Assembly (NCBI GenBank): GCA_009937505.1
Contig: JAACFJ010000035.1
Coordinates: forward strand, 1 to 41,828
Source of the DNA: Gammaproteobacteria bacterium
GTDB taxonomy: Bacteria > Pseudomonadota > Gammaproteobacteria > Steroidobacterales > Woeseiaceae
Direction: 5' to 3'
Length of the DNA: 41,828 nt
Shown here: positions 25,846-32,935 of the stretch, piece by piece
Layout: every line of letters begins with the position of its first letter
Position numbering within the stretch: position 1 is the stretch's first letter
Program-made: the position numbers and the translations under genes
The notes under the pieces: model-generated
The model's database searches: none
Seen by the model: only the letters and a program-made list of their open reading frames with translations
What the model was told of the DNA's origin: nothing

Positions 25846-26517
25846 ATGAGCGAACACCAGTCCGAATACTCCCTCGCTGAAGAGCTTTTTCACGCTATCA
25901 GCCACGGCGCAGGCGTGATCCTGAGTATCGCGGGGCTATCGTGGATGCTTTACGTTTCTATCGAAGCGGCCGACCCGTGGCGAATCTCCGCCAGCATCGT
26001 CTACGGCACCAGCCTGATCGCCCTCTTCCTGGCGTCCACGGTCTATCACGCACTACATATGTCTCGGCACCGGCAGTTGTTCAAGCTACTCGATCACTGT
26101 GCGATCTATATCCTGATTGCCGGGACGTATACGCCGTTTCTGCTGGTGGCCATGCGCACGACGACCGGCTGGTGGCTGTTTGGTGCGATCTGGACGCTGG
26201 CGACGGCGGGCATCCTTACCAAGCTCTGGTTTCGCAATCGCTTTCCGCGGGTTGCTCTTGCCGGGTATCTCATCATGGGATGGCTGGTCGTCATCGCGCT
26301 GCCGCAAGTAGTCGACGCGATCGGCCCCGACGGCATGGTCTGGATGGTCGCCGGCGGACTGAGCTACACGATCGGCGCCGCCTTCTATGCCGCCAAACGT
26401 ATCGCGTTCGGGCACGCTATCTGGCACGTCTTCGTCTTGCTCGGCGGTATCTGCCACTTCCTGGCGGTAATCTGGCACGTGCTGCCTGTCTCGCCGAAAC
26501 TGGCCATCACAGGCTAA
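25846..26517 (+). CDS. Haemolysin III / PAQR-family membrane protein (YqfA-like)
   Basis: A 223-residue, seven-helix inner-membrane protein of the HlyIII/PAQR/CREST superfamily. Metal-site residues of the family are present: SxVYHAL after helix 2, LDHCAIYILIAGTYTPF in helix 3, and HxxWH in the last helices (GHAIWHVF and CHFLAVIWH). The N-terminus EYSLAEELFHAISHGAG is typical. The start at 25846 is chosen because the family begins with this segment; the frame is open to 25804. Bacterial members are poorly understood. The haemolysin name comes from early cloning in Bacillus cereus and should not be read as a proven toxin. Confidence 0.88.
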   Translation: MSEHQSEYSLAEELFHAISHGAGVILSIAGLSWMLYVSIEAADPWRISASIVYGTSLIALFLASTVYHALHMSRHRQLFKLLDHCAIYILIAGTYTPFLLVAMRTTTGWWLFGAIWTLATAGILTKLWFRNRFPRVALAGYLIMGWLVVIALPQVVDAIGPDGMVWMVAGGLSYTIGAAFYAAKRIAFGHAIWHVFVLLGGICHFLAVIWHVLPVSPKLAITG

Positions 26518-26574
26518 CCAGATATAGCGGTCTTCCACGAGGAGCCGAAGGCCACGACAATATATTATTGGCCG

Positions 26575-27522
26575 ATGCGTTCCAGCCTCCCGCTATTGTT
26601 GTGCCTCCTGTCGCCTGCAGCCGCATCGCTTGCGGCGGATGGCGCCGATCCCGATCCGCTGTTTCAAAGCCACGAGACGCTGGATGTCACGCTGTCCGCA
26701 CCATTGACGACGCTGGTCCGGGACCGGCCCACGGAAGAATATGTCCAGGGCACGTTGGCCCATATCGGCGACGACGGTGAGGTCAAGACGTTCGACGTCA
26801 AGGTCCGTGCGCGCGGGCATTCCCGGAACGAGATCTGTGACCTCCCTCCCCTGTGGCTGAATTTCAAGAAGTCGCAGGTCAAGGACACACTGTTCCACAA
26901 GCAGAACAAGCTGAAGCTCGCGGTTCACTGCGGCGACGCAGATCGCTACGAACAGACACTACTGCGCGAATACGTGGCCTACCGGATCCTGAACCTGGCC
27001 ACGCCCTTGAGTTTCCAGCTGCGGCTGTTGCGTATTACCTGGGTGGACACGGAAGGGAAGCGCGAGCAGCAGGTCCGCTACGCGTTCCTGCTGGAACACA
27101 AGAATCGTGTCGGCAAGCGTATCGACCGCAAGGACCTCAAGATCGACGAGACGTCCGTGGCAGCGTTAGACCCGGTGCACCTGAACCTGACCTCGGTATT
27201 TCAGTTCCTGATCGGCAACACGGACTTTTCACCGATTGCGAAGTCTGAATACAACGAGTGCTGTCATAACTACGTGCTGTTTTCCAATGACAGTGATTTG
27301 TTGATCGGTATTCCCTATGACTTCGACCAGGCCGGCATCGTCAGCGCACCATACGCCATCCCGGGCGCGCAATTCGATATCAGGACGGTACGCCACCGGG
27401 TCTACAGGGGCCGCTGCGACAACAACGATCATGTCGAGAATTCCATCGAGCGCTTCAAGGCCGTGCGCAATAACATCTTTGCCCTGATCCAGACGCAGGA
27501 TGGCCTGACTCCGAGAGGCTGA
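26575..27522 (+). CDS. Secreted protein of unknown function with CotH-like features
   Basis: A 315-residue exported protein (signal peptide MRSSLPLLLCLLSPAAASLA, cleavage near AAD). The mature part contains KVRARGHSRNEICDLPPLWL, a basic LKLAVHC block, EYVAYRILN, then LIGNTDFSP and GIPYDFDQAGIV. Spacing of the Asn-Thr-Asp and Asp-Phe-Asp motifs suggests the atypical kinase fold of spore-coat CotH proteins, but this is a weak inference by eye. It lies 57 bp downstream of the haemolysin III gene and converges with the ferritin-like gene. Confidence 0.65.
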   Translation: MRSSLPLLLCLLSPAAASLAADGADPDPLFQSHETLDVTLSAPLTTLVRDRPTEEYVQGTLAHIGDDGEVKTFDVKVRARGHSRNEICDLPPLWLNFKKSQVKDTLFHKQNKLKLAVHCGDADRYEQTLLREYVAYRILNLATPLSFQLRLLRITWVDTEGKREQQVRYAFLLEHKNRVGKRIDRKDLKIDETSVAALDPVHLNLTSVFQFLIGNTDFSPIAKSEYNECCHNYVLFSNDSDLLIGIPYDFDQAGIVSAPYAIPGAQFDIRTVRHRVYRGRCDNNDHVENSIERFKAVRNNIFALIQTQDGLTPRG

Positions 27523-27552
27523 CGACCCGCGGCAGATAGAGCGCCGCATGAT

Positions 27553-27576
27553 CGAAAAGTGCGTCTTCTGACGCAT
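27553..27576 (-). terminator. Probable intrinsic terminator after the ferritin-like ORF
   Basis: A perfect 6-bp stem TGCGTC-AGAA-GACGCA (27560-27575 read on the minus strand) is followed by CTTTTC. It lies about 35 bp beyond the minus-strand stop at 27609, in the gap between convergent genes. The T-run is short, so termination strength is uncertain. Confidence 0.5.
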
Positions 27577-27608
27577 CTCGCGGCAGCTCATCCGCCGTCA
27601 CCTTGTTG

Positions 27609-28379
27609 TCAGCCGAGGCACGGCACGGGTGCCCCTCGGGTAGCGCTGCAAACGATCCGGTTCTCTGCTGTCCGGCTGTAAACCATCCAGCGTCTCCAGA
27701 CACGACCGAAAGGGATACGCAGGTCACTCAGCGCCTGGCGGTGATCGAGGAGGACAACAACAGCCGCCGCAAACATCACTGCACGCCAGATGACGGCGAA
27801 AACCCGGCGATGCACCGCGGTCCCGAGTTGCGTGCGAAAGAAGTCGCAGTGAAACCGTAGATGGGCTCTTTCGTCGGCGATGATCTCGCGCAAAACGGAT
27901 TTCAGCTCGCTGTCCGGCAGGCCCTCTGCCAGAGCGTGGTAATAACAGATTCCAACCACCTCGGCCGCGAGCAGCACCATGATCTTGAGCCGTAGTCCGG
28001 CGAGCCGCCTGCCGAAGACAAACAGACGGGCCGTCCAGTTGTGCGTAATCAGCTTGCCGTGCAGGGCGCGGACGCAACAGGCCAGCAGTTCCGCGTGCCG
28101 GTGTTCCTCGGCGACGAACATTTTCAGCGCGTCTGCGTAGTCCTCGCCCAGCGAGGGAAGCGCGCTGCTCCTGGCCTGGTCCACGACGGTGCCGCCGCCG
28201 GACTCGCCGAGTTGAAATATGGCCAGTGAGCGAGCGACCGAAGCGGGAATGCTCGACAGACTCGGATCTTCTGGCAGCAAGCGGACGCCTGGCCGCTGCT
28301 TCCTACCGGCGAAAAAAACTTTCCACTGCGCCCAGTTCGGATCTCTTTGCGCCACTCGACCCCTCCGTCTCGATGCCAT
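27609..28379 (-). CDS. Ferritin-like diiron-domain protein
   Basis: From the ATG at 28379 this is a 256-residue protein whose central helices hold a ferritin-like metal site: EEHRHAELL, AAEVVGICYYHALAEG and IIADERAHLRFH, i.e. two E-x-x-H pairs plus further Glu. Helices before and after are hydrophobic or basic (LFVFGRRLAGLRLKIMVLLA). The substrate is unknown; the fold serves oxygenases, desaturase-like enzymes and iron storage. In the present sequence the frame is continuous with the upstream malic enzyme because of a frameshift there. The normal malic-enzyme stop would lie at 28444-28446, leaving a 64-bp gap with a hairpin before this ATG. Confidence 0.7.
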   Translation of the reverse strand: MASRRRGRVAQRDPNWAQWKVFFAGRKQRPGVRLLPEDPSLSSIPASVARSLAIFQLGESGGGTVVDQARSSALPSLGEDYADALKMFVAEEHRHAELLACCVRALHGKLITHNWTARLFVFGRRLAGLRLKIMVLLAAEVVGICYYHALAEGLPDSELKSVLREIIADERAHLRFHCDFFRTQLGTAVHRRVFAVIWRAVMFAAAVVVLLDHRQALSDLRIPFGRVWRRWMVYSRTAENRIVCSATRGAPVPCLG

Positions 28380-30125
28380 GAAACGGTTGTAGCCCCTGAA
28401 GCTGACGCTCCAGGGGTCACAATGTGTCGAATTGTGGCGAGCTTCAGTCGCAGGCCTTGAGGATCTCGGGGTACTCCGGCTTCCAGCGGTAGTCGTTGAT
28501 GCATTGTTCCATTGCATCGACGTCTGTAAACGTCGCGACGCCGTCTTGCCGCAGATGTCCCACAGGCTGTTCACCTCGGGCATCAGGCAGCGCTCCTCGA
28601 TCATCGAGGATTCCAGCGCGTGCGCAAGCGCGGTTGACGAGGCGCCAATCATCGAGCCCGTGATTTCCGTGGCACCACTGACAATCGTGCCGAGACCGAT
28701 ACCCGGGAAGACGAATACGTTATTGGCCTGTCCAATCCGGCGCTTCTCATCACCGATCTCGACCGGGTCGAACGGACTCCCCGTCGCAACCAGAGCCTTA
28801 CCGTCGGTCCATTTCATGATATCGGCCGGTGTGGCCTCGCTGATATCGGTCGGATTCGACATCGGCAAGATCACCGGGTGCTCCGAATGTCGCGCCACGT
28901 TGCGCACGACCTCCTCCGTGAAACTGCCGGCCTGCCCGGACGTCCCGATCAGCACGTTGCCTTTATAAGCGTCAACGACCTCGGCGAGATTCCTGCGGTC
29001 CTCAACCGCGAGGCCGATCTCGCCCAGCCATTCGGCCCGCCAGGCAAAATCACGCTTGTTCTTATCGAGATCATCGCGATCGTCAGAAACTACGCCGCGA
29101 CTATCCAGAGTAATAATGGCGCGATCCAGCGCTTCGCCTTCGACGCCCTCCTGCCGAAGTTGCCGGCGGATCTGTCGTGCGATGCCCACACCGGCAGCCC
29201 CGGCGCCGTACACGACGGTACGACTGTTAGCGAAGGGCTCGCCGCTGATACGGGCAGCCGCGTGCATCGCGGCTGCCGCAACTGCGCCCGTACCCTGGAT
29301 ATCGTCGTTGAATGACGGCAGATTATTGCGATGACGATCGAGCACCTGAAAAGCGATGTCCTTGTGAAAATCCTCCCACTGAATCACGACTTTCGGGAAT
29401 ACGGCTCGGGCGGCTTCCACGAACTCGTCGATTATTGCGAGGTAAGCGTCGCCGCGTAGCCGACGCTCCCGCCATCCCAGGTACCAGGGATCGTCAAGCA
29501 GTTCCTGGTTGTCGGTTCCGACGTCCAGACTGATCGGCAATGTGCGTGCCGGGTGAATGCCGGCACCCACACAGTACAGCGCCAGTTTGCCGATACTGAT
29601 CGCCATGCCACCAATTCCCTGGTCACCGATACCAAGGACGGCTTCATTGTCGGTGACCACCATGAGTTCGACGTCGCTGAACGGCGCCGCATCGCGAAGA
29701 ACCTGCTCGATACGGCCGGCATATCCGGGCGTGATGAACACACCGCGTGCGCGACGATAGACATGGGAAAAGAAATGCGAAGCTGCCCCTACCGTCGGCG
29801 TATAGACCACGGGCATCAACTCTTCGAGATGCGTGCTCAAGATCTTGTAAAACAACACCTCATTGCGGTTTTGCAACAGGCCGAGATCGATGTTCCTTCC
29901 GACGGGGTCCTTGTTGAAACAGATCGTGTGATAGCTGCGGTCCGCCTGCATCTCGATGTCGTTGTGCTGCGGCGGCAGCATGCCTTCGATACCGAAACGG
30001 CGTCGCTCCTCCGGAGTAAAGGCAATGCCTTTGTTGTAGATCGGTGCCCGTAACAACTCGGTACCGCTCAAGTCTACTTTTACTTTGTCGCCTTCAGGCG
30101 TTCTGATCAGTTCGAACTTGTCCAT
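27609..30125 (-). CDS. NAD-dependent malic enzyme with frameshifted C-terminus, open frame runs into ferritin-like gene
   Basis: Malic enzyme oxidatively decarboxylates malate to pyruvate. From MDKFELIRTPEG (ATG at 30125) to LWDICGK (residue about 527) the protein is full-quality malic enzyme: YTPTVGAASHFF, VVTDNEAVLGIGDQGIGGM, the metal site region QWEDFHKDIAF and FNDDIQGTGAV, the NAD fold VVYGAGAAGVGIARQ, and ILPMSNPTDISEATP. Near 28540 the frame breaks. A neighbouring frame continues as VATFTDVDAMEQCIND and ends YPEILKACD with a stop at 28444-28446. About a dozen codons of the expected sequence are also missing, consistent with a small out-of-frame deletion. As written, the frame runs on into the ferritin-like ORF (838 residues in total). 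Whether the enzyme is active is unknown. Confidence 0.8.
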   Translation of the reverse strand: MDKFELIRTPEGDKVKVDLSGTELLRAPIYNKGIAFTPEERRRFGIEGMLPPQHNDIEMQADRSYHTICFNKDPVGRNIDLGLLQNRNEVLFYKILSTHLEELMPVVYTPTVGAASHFFSHVYRRARGVFITPGYAGRIEQVLRDAAPFSDVELMVVTDNEAVLGIGDQGIGGMAISIGKLALYCVGAGIHPARTLPISLDVGTDNQELLDDPWYLGWRERRLRGDAYLAIIDEFVEAARAVFPKVVIQWEDFHKDIAFQVLDRHRNNLPSFNDDIQGTGAVAAAAMHAAARISGEPFANSRTVVYGAGAAGVGIARQIRRQLRQEGVEGEALDRAIITLDSRGVVSDDRDDLDKNKRDFAWRAEWLGEIGLAVEDRRNLAEVVDAYKGNVLIGTSGQAGSFTEEVVRNVARHSEHPVILPMSNPTDISEATPADIMKWTDGKALVATGSPFDPVEIGDEKRRIGQANNVFVFPGIGLGTIVSGATEITGSMIGASSTALAHALESSMIEERCLMPEVNSLWDICGKTASRRLQTSMQWNNASTTTAGSRSTPRSSRPATEARHNSTHCDPWSVSFRGYNRFMASRRRGRVAQRDPNWAQWKVFFAGRKQRPGVRLLPEDPSLSSIPASVARSLAIFQLGESGGGTVVDQARSSALPSLGEDYADALKMFVAEEHRHAELLACCVRALHGKLITHNWTARLFVFGRRLAGLRLKIMVLLAAEVVGICYYHALAEGLPDSELKSVLREIIADERAHLRFHCDFFRTQLGTAVHRRVFAVIWRAVMFAAAVVVLLDHRQALSDLRIPFGRVWRRWMVYSRTAENRIVCSATRGAPVPCLG
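28393..28416 (-). promoter_or_regulatory. Hairpin between malic enzyme end and ferritin-like start
   Basis: Read on the minus strand this is CCCCTGGAGC-GUCA-GCUUCAGGGG, a 10-bp stem closed by one G.U pair. On the plus strand the same position is an A-C mismatch, so the structure fits minus-strand RNA. No U-tract follows. It could slow transcription or set expression of the ferritin-like gene. Confidence 0.45.
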
Positions 30126-30131
30126 GATTGC

Positions 30132-30157
30132 GCCCGTCATCCTTGTGGATGACGGGC
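30132..30157 (-). promoter_or_regulatory. Perfect 11-bp hairpin in front of the malic enzyme start codon
   Basis: The inverted repeat GCCCGTCATCC-(4 nt)-GGATGACGGGC spans 30132-30157, with no mismatch. It ends 6 bases before the ATG at 30125, so its 3' arm covers the region where the ribosome site must lie. It also contains an alternative in-frame ATG at 30140. No U-tract follows. It could be a transcript end for the upstream EamA gene or a translation-control element. Confidence 0.55.
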
Positions 30158-30199
30158 ACTACACGCCCTCTGGGTGTGTCTGTCAACCGTGGTGTACCC

Positions 30200-31144
30200 C
30201 TACTCCAAATCGATAGCCCTCGCTGTCGCAGGCATTACTCCCGGCGCTATTCGCGGCTCATCAGGAGCACGCGGCGCCCTCGTATTCAGGACGAAAAGAT
30301 TGCCCGCAAGCACGAGCAGTGTACCGACGATGATCGTCGCATCGATCTCGAGGTCCTCGAAGAACACCGACAGGATCAGCGCAACAACAGGGAACATCAC
30401 CATAGCGTAGCCGGCCTTGTGCGCGCCGATGCGGCCGAGCAAAGTCAGGTAGGCGCCGAACGCGACGATCGAGCCGAAGACGGTCAGGTACAACAGCGAA
30501 CCGAGATAACCCATCGACCAGTCGAACAGGAATTCATGTCCCTGGTAGACAGCAATCAGGGCCGTAATAATTGCGCCGTAAAACATGCCCCAGGCGTTCG
30601 ACTGTATGACCGGCAGACCGGTCTTTTGCGAGGCCTGGGAAACCATGTTGCCGAACGACGCGACCAGTGCCCCGAGGACGGCGAGCATCGAGCCGTAAAA
30701 GGCGGTGTCCGAGAACGTCATCTCGGAGGTCTGCGGTGCGAACAACGTGAAGATCCCTGCCACGCCGAGAAGCGCGCCAAACAGCACCCGCCGCCCTGCC
30801 CTGACGCCGAAAAAGACGCGGGCATTGATGATGTTCATCCAGACCATCGTAGAGAACGCAATCGCCGTCAGCGCAGAGGAAATATAGATCTGCGCGCGGT
30901 ACGCCAGGATGTAATTCAGACCGAAGAGCAGCATTCCCAGGAGGAAGAACGTGCCGTGCTCACGCAGTCGGAACGCCAGCCGCAGGCCGCGGATACGGCT
31001 CCATGCAAACAGCAACAGGGAAGCGCTGGCATAGCGATACACAATCGACACTTCCGGCTCAACAACCCCCAGCTGGAATTCGATCGCAAGCCACGTTGAG
31101 CCCCATACGAGGACCGTGATGACGTACAGCAATGCGTTGCTCAT
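30200..31144 (-). CDS. EamA/DMT-family membrane transporter
   Basis: A 314-residue inner-membrane protein with ten predicted helices in two EamA repeats (first about 5-135, second about 150-290). The N-terminal LLYVITVLVWGSTWLAIEFQ and the second-repeat AKAGY-like GRIGAHKAGYAMVMFPVVAL are typical of drug/metabolite exporters such as RhtA/YdcZ relatives. The substrate is not evident; amino acids or their analogues are usual. Its ATG overlaps the stop of the small ORF upstream (ATGA). MocR regulators are often found beside EamA exporters, and one is divergent here. Confidence 0.88.
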   Translation of the reverse strand: MSNALLYVITVLVWGSTWLAIEFQLGVVEPEVSIVYRYASASLLLFAWSRIRGLRLAFRLREHGTFFLLGMLLFGLNYILAYRAQIYISSALTAIAFSTMVWMNIINARVFFGVRAGRRVLFGALLGVAGIFTLFAPQTSEMTFSDTAFYGSMLAVLGALVASFGNMVSQASQKTGLPVIQSNAWGMFYGAIITALIAVYQGHEFLFDWSMGYLGSLLYLTVFGSIVAFGAYLTLLGRIGAHKAGYAMVMFPVVALILSVFFEDLEIDATIIVGTLLVLAGNLFVLNTRAPRAPDEPRIAPGVMPATARAIDLE

Positions 31145-31368
31145 GACCTGTCTCCACGTTTCGGGCCGCAGTCAAACGCGCGCAGCGCATCTTCGATGAC
31201 CTCGGCATGCAGGTGCCTGTAATTGTGAAGCCGCAACGGGGCACCAATCAACAGGTCGAGCATCGCCCGCCACTTTGTACGTGACGATCCACCCAAGTGC
31301 GCATCAGGCTTGTCGATTACGCCGCGATCAAGGGATTCGCATCCGCTGTAAGAAGGTTCTTGTCTCAT
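31141..31368 (-). CDS. Small protein of unknown function, first gene of the EamA transcription unit
   Basis: A 75-residue ORF with a strong ribosome site GGAGG about 8 bases before the ATG. It is coupled to the EamA gene by a 4-bp ATGA overlap, which supports it being real. It has no membrane segment. The C-terminal part (WRAMLDLLIGAPLRLHNYRH, then LHAEVIEDALRAF) looks helical and basic. No family is recognised. It shares a 82-bp divergent promoter region with the MocR gene. Confidence 0.55.
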   Translation of the reverse strand: MRQEPSYSGCESLDRGVIDKPDAHLGGSSRTKWRAMLDLLIGAPLRLHNYRHLHAEVIEDALRAFDCGPKRGDRS

Positions 31369-31400
31369 GGCTCGCCCCTCCGGTGTTTCAGACCATGGAC

Positions 31401-31465
31401 TTGACTATACGGCGTTTTTGTTGATATAACAGATACAGTTTCTAGAAAATATGACCTATACAGTT
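31401..31465 (+). promoter_or_regulatory. Promoter and repeated ATAC elements upstream of the MocR gene
   Basis: A good sigma-70 promoter reads TTGACT (31401-31406), 18 bp, TATAAC (31425-31430), which would start RNA near 31437. Overlapping it, ATACAGTT occurs at 31433-31440 and again at 31458-31465, with a third partial ATAC at 31407-31410, spaced 26 and 25 bp. MocR/GabR-type regulators commonly bind direct repeats, so these are candidate operators for autoregulation and for the divergent small ORF/EamA unit. Confidence 0.55.
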
Positions 31466-32935
31466 ATGCTGCAAGTTTCAAAAAGCGACGATACCTTCCT
31501 GTATCGGCAAGTCATTGACTTGATAAGCGAAAATATCGATTCAGGGACGCTTCGCCCGGGTGACCGGCTGCCCTCGCTGCGCAAGATGAGCCGCACCGTT
31601 GGCGTGAGTATCCCGACCGTGCGCCAGGCCTATGTCGAACTCGAGCGCCAGCGCCGCGTCGAATCGCGCCCCCAATCGGGCTTTTACGTACGATACCGCG
31701 GCGGCAACGCCATCGTGCGCCCTACTCCTTCCTATGCGGGAAATCCGATCTCGCTCAACTGCCGCACGCTGATGGAGCGCGTCTACAACGGCATCAACGA
31801 CCCCGCGCTCGTGCCTCTCGGCATTGCCAACCCGACGATGGCGAAGCCAGCCGCAAAAGCCCTGCACCGGGCGATGAAGCGGGTTATGGCGCGCGCCGAA
31901 GAGCGCAGTATCGGCTATTCGGCAACGCTCGGAGAGCCGGCGCTGCGGCGCCAGATTGCCTACCACTATCTCGACACGACCGGTGTGCAAGTCGACCCCG
32001 AACACATCGGCATTACCAATGGCGGACAGGAAGCCCTGCTACTCGCTCTGAAGGGTGTGGCATCGGAGGGCGACGTCATCGCCGTGGAAACGCCGACCTA
32101 TCACGGGCTGCTCGAGCTGATCGACAGCCTCGGCATGTTGGCCATCGAAGTGGAAACCTGCCCCGAGGAAGGCGTGGTGATAGCCGAACTCGAGCGCACT
32201 CTGCAGACTCACGACGTCAAGGCGTGCATGTTCTCGACGACTCTCTCCAACCCGCTCGGTGTGACGATGCCGGAGAAGGACCGGCGCCGTCTCGTCGAGG
32301 TACTCGAACGATACGACACCGTACTGATCGAGGACGACGTCTACGGCGACCTGCGGTTCGACGGTGTCCGGCCCGTGCCCGCCCAGTTCCTCGGCGGGGG
32401 CGCACGCATCATAACCTGCGGCTCGTTCTCCAAGACTGCTGCGCCGGGCTACCGCATCGGCTGGGTGGTGACGGACCGTTACATCGACAAGATCGAGCAG
32501 CTGAAAAGATCGTTTTCCTGCAGTTCGGGCCTCCTTCAACAACTCACGCTCGCGGAATTCCTCGCGACCGGTGACTACAGCAGGCATCTCAAGGCCCTGC
32601 GGCCGGTGCTAAAGCAGAACGCCGAGCGTATGGCCGCCCTGGTCAGTGAACATTTCCCTGCGGATACTCGCACGTCCAAGCCGGTCGGAGGTGCCGTGTC
32701 ATGGCTGGAAATGCCGGGCGGAGTGAATGCCGAGGCCCTGTTCGACGAAGCCATCGAGGCCGGTATCAGCATTACGCCCGGGCACATCTTTTCGCCGTGC
32801 AGCTGTTACACGAATTTCCTCAGGCTGAGCTACGGCCACCCGTGGACGGAGCGCACTGAAGAAGCCATGCGCTGGCGGCCTTTTTCAGCGGCAACTCGCG
32901 CACGCGTTTGCCGGTCGCCGCGAAATACGCATTGA
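31451..32935 (+). CDS. MocR/PdxR-type transcription regulator (GntR HTH fused to aminotransferase-like PLP domain)
   Basis: A 494-residue regulator. The N-terminal winged helix of GntR type (about 15-80) has FLYRQVIDLISENIDSGTLR and RLPSLRKMSRTVGVSIPTVR. The fold-type I aminotransferase domain (about 110-480) has TNGGQEALLLALKG, the PLP site region DDVYGDLRF and the Schiff-base lysine in CGSFSKTAAPGYRIGW. It probably senses PLP or an amino acid and controls the divergent small ORF/EamA unit. A second possible start is the ATG at 31466. The last 19 residues do not look like the family and overlap the convergent molybdoenzyme gene; the natural stop seems to have been lost. Confidence 0.88.
   Translation: MTYTVMLQVSKSDDTFLYRQVIDLISENIDSGTLRPGDRLPSLRKMSRTVGVSIPTVRQAYVELERQRRVESRPQSGFYVRYRGGNAIVRPTPSYAGNPISLNCRTLMERVYNGINDPALVPLGIANPTMAKPAAKALHRAMKRVMARAEERSIGYSATLGEPALRRQIAYHYLDTTGVQVDPEHIGITNGGQEALLLALKGVASEGDVIAVETPTYHGLLELIDSLGMLAIEVETCPEEGVVIAELERTLQTHDVKACMFSTTLSNPLGVTMPEKDRRRLVEVLERYDTVLIEDDVYGDLRFDGVRPVPAQFLGGGARIITCGSFSKTAAPGYRIGWVVTDRYIDKIEQLKRSFSCSSGLLQQLTLAEFLATGDYSRHLKALRPVLKQNAERMAALVSEHFPADTRTSKPVGGAVSWLEMPGGVNAEALFDEAIEAGISITPGHIFSPCSCYTNFLRLSYGHPWTERTEEAMRWRPFSAATRARVCRSPRNTH

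Noticed and set aside
30128-31099. 323-residue plus-strand ORF
   Set aside because: It is antisense to the EamA transporter. The product is Arg/Gln/Glu-rich with no hydrophobic pattern or domain, a typical shadow of a membrane protein gene.
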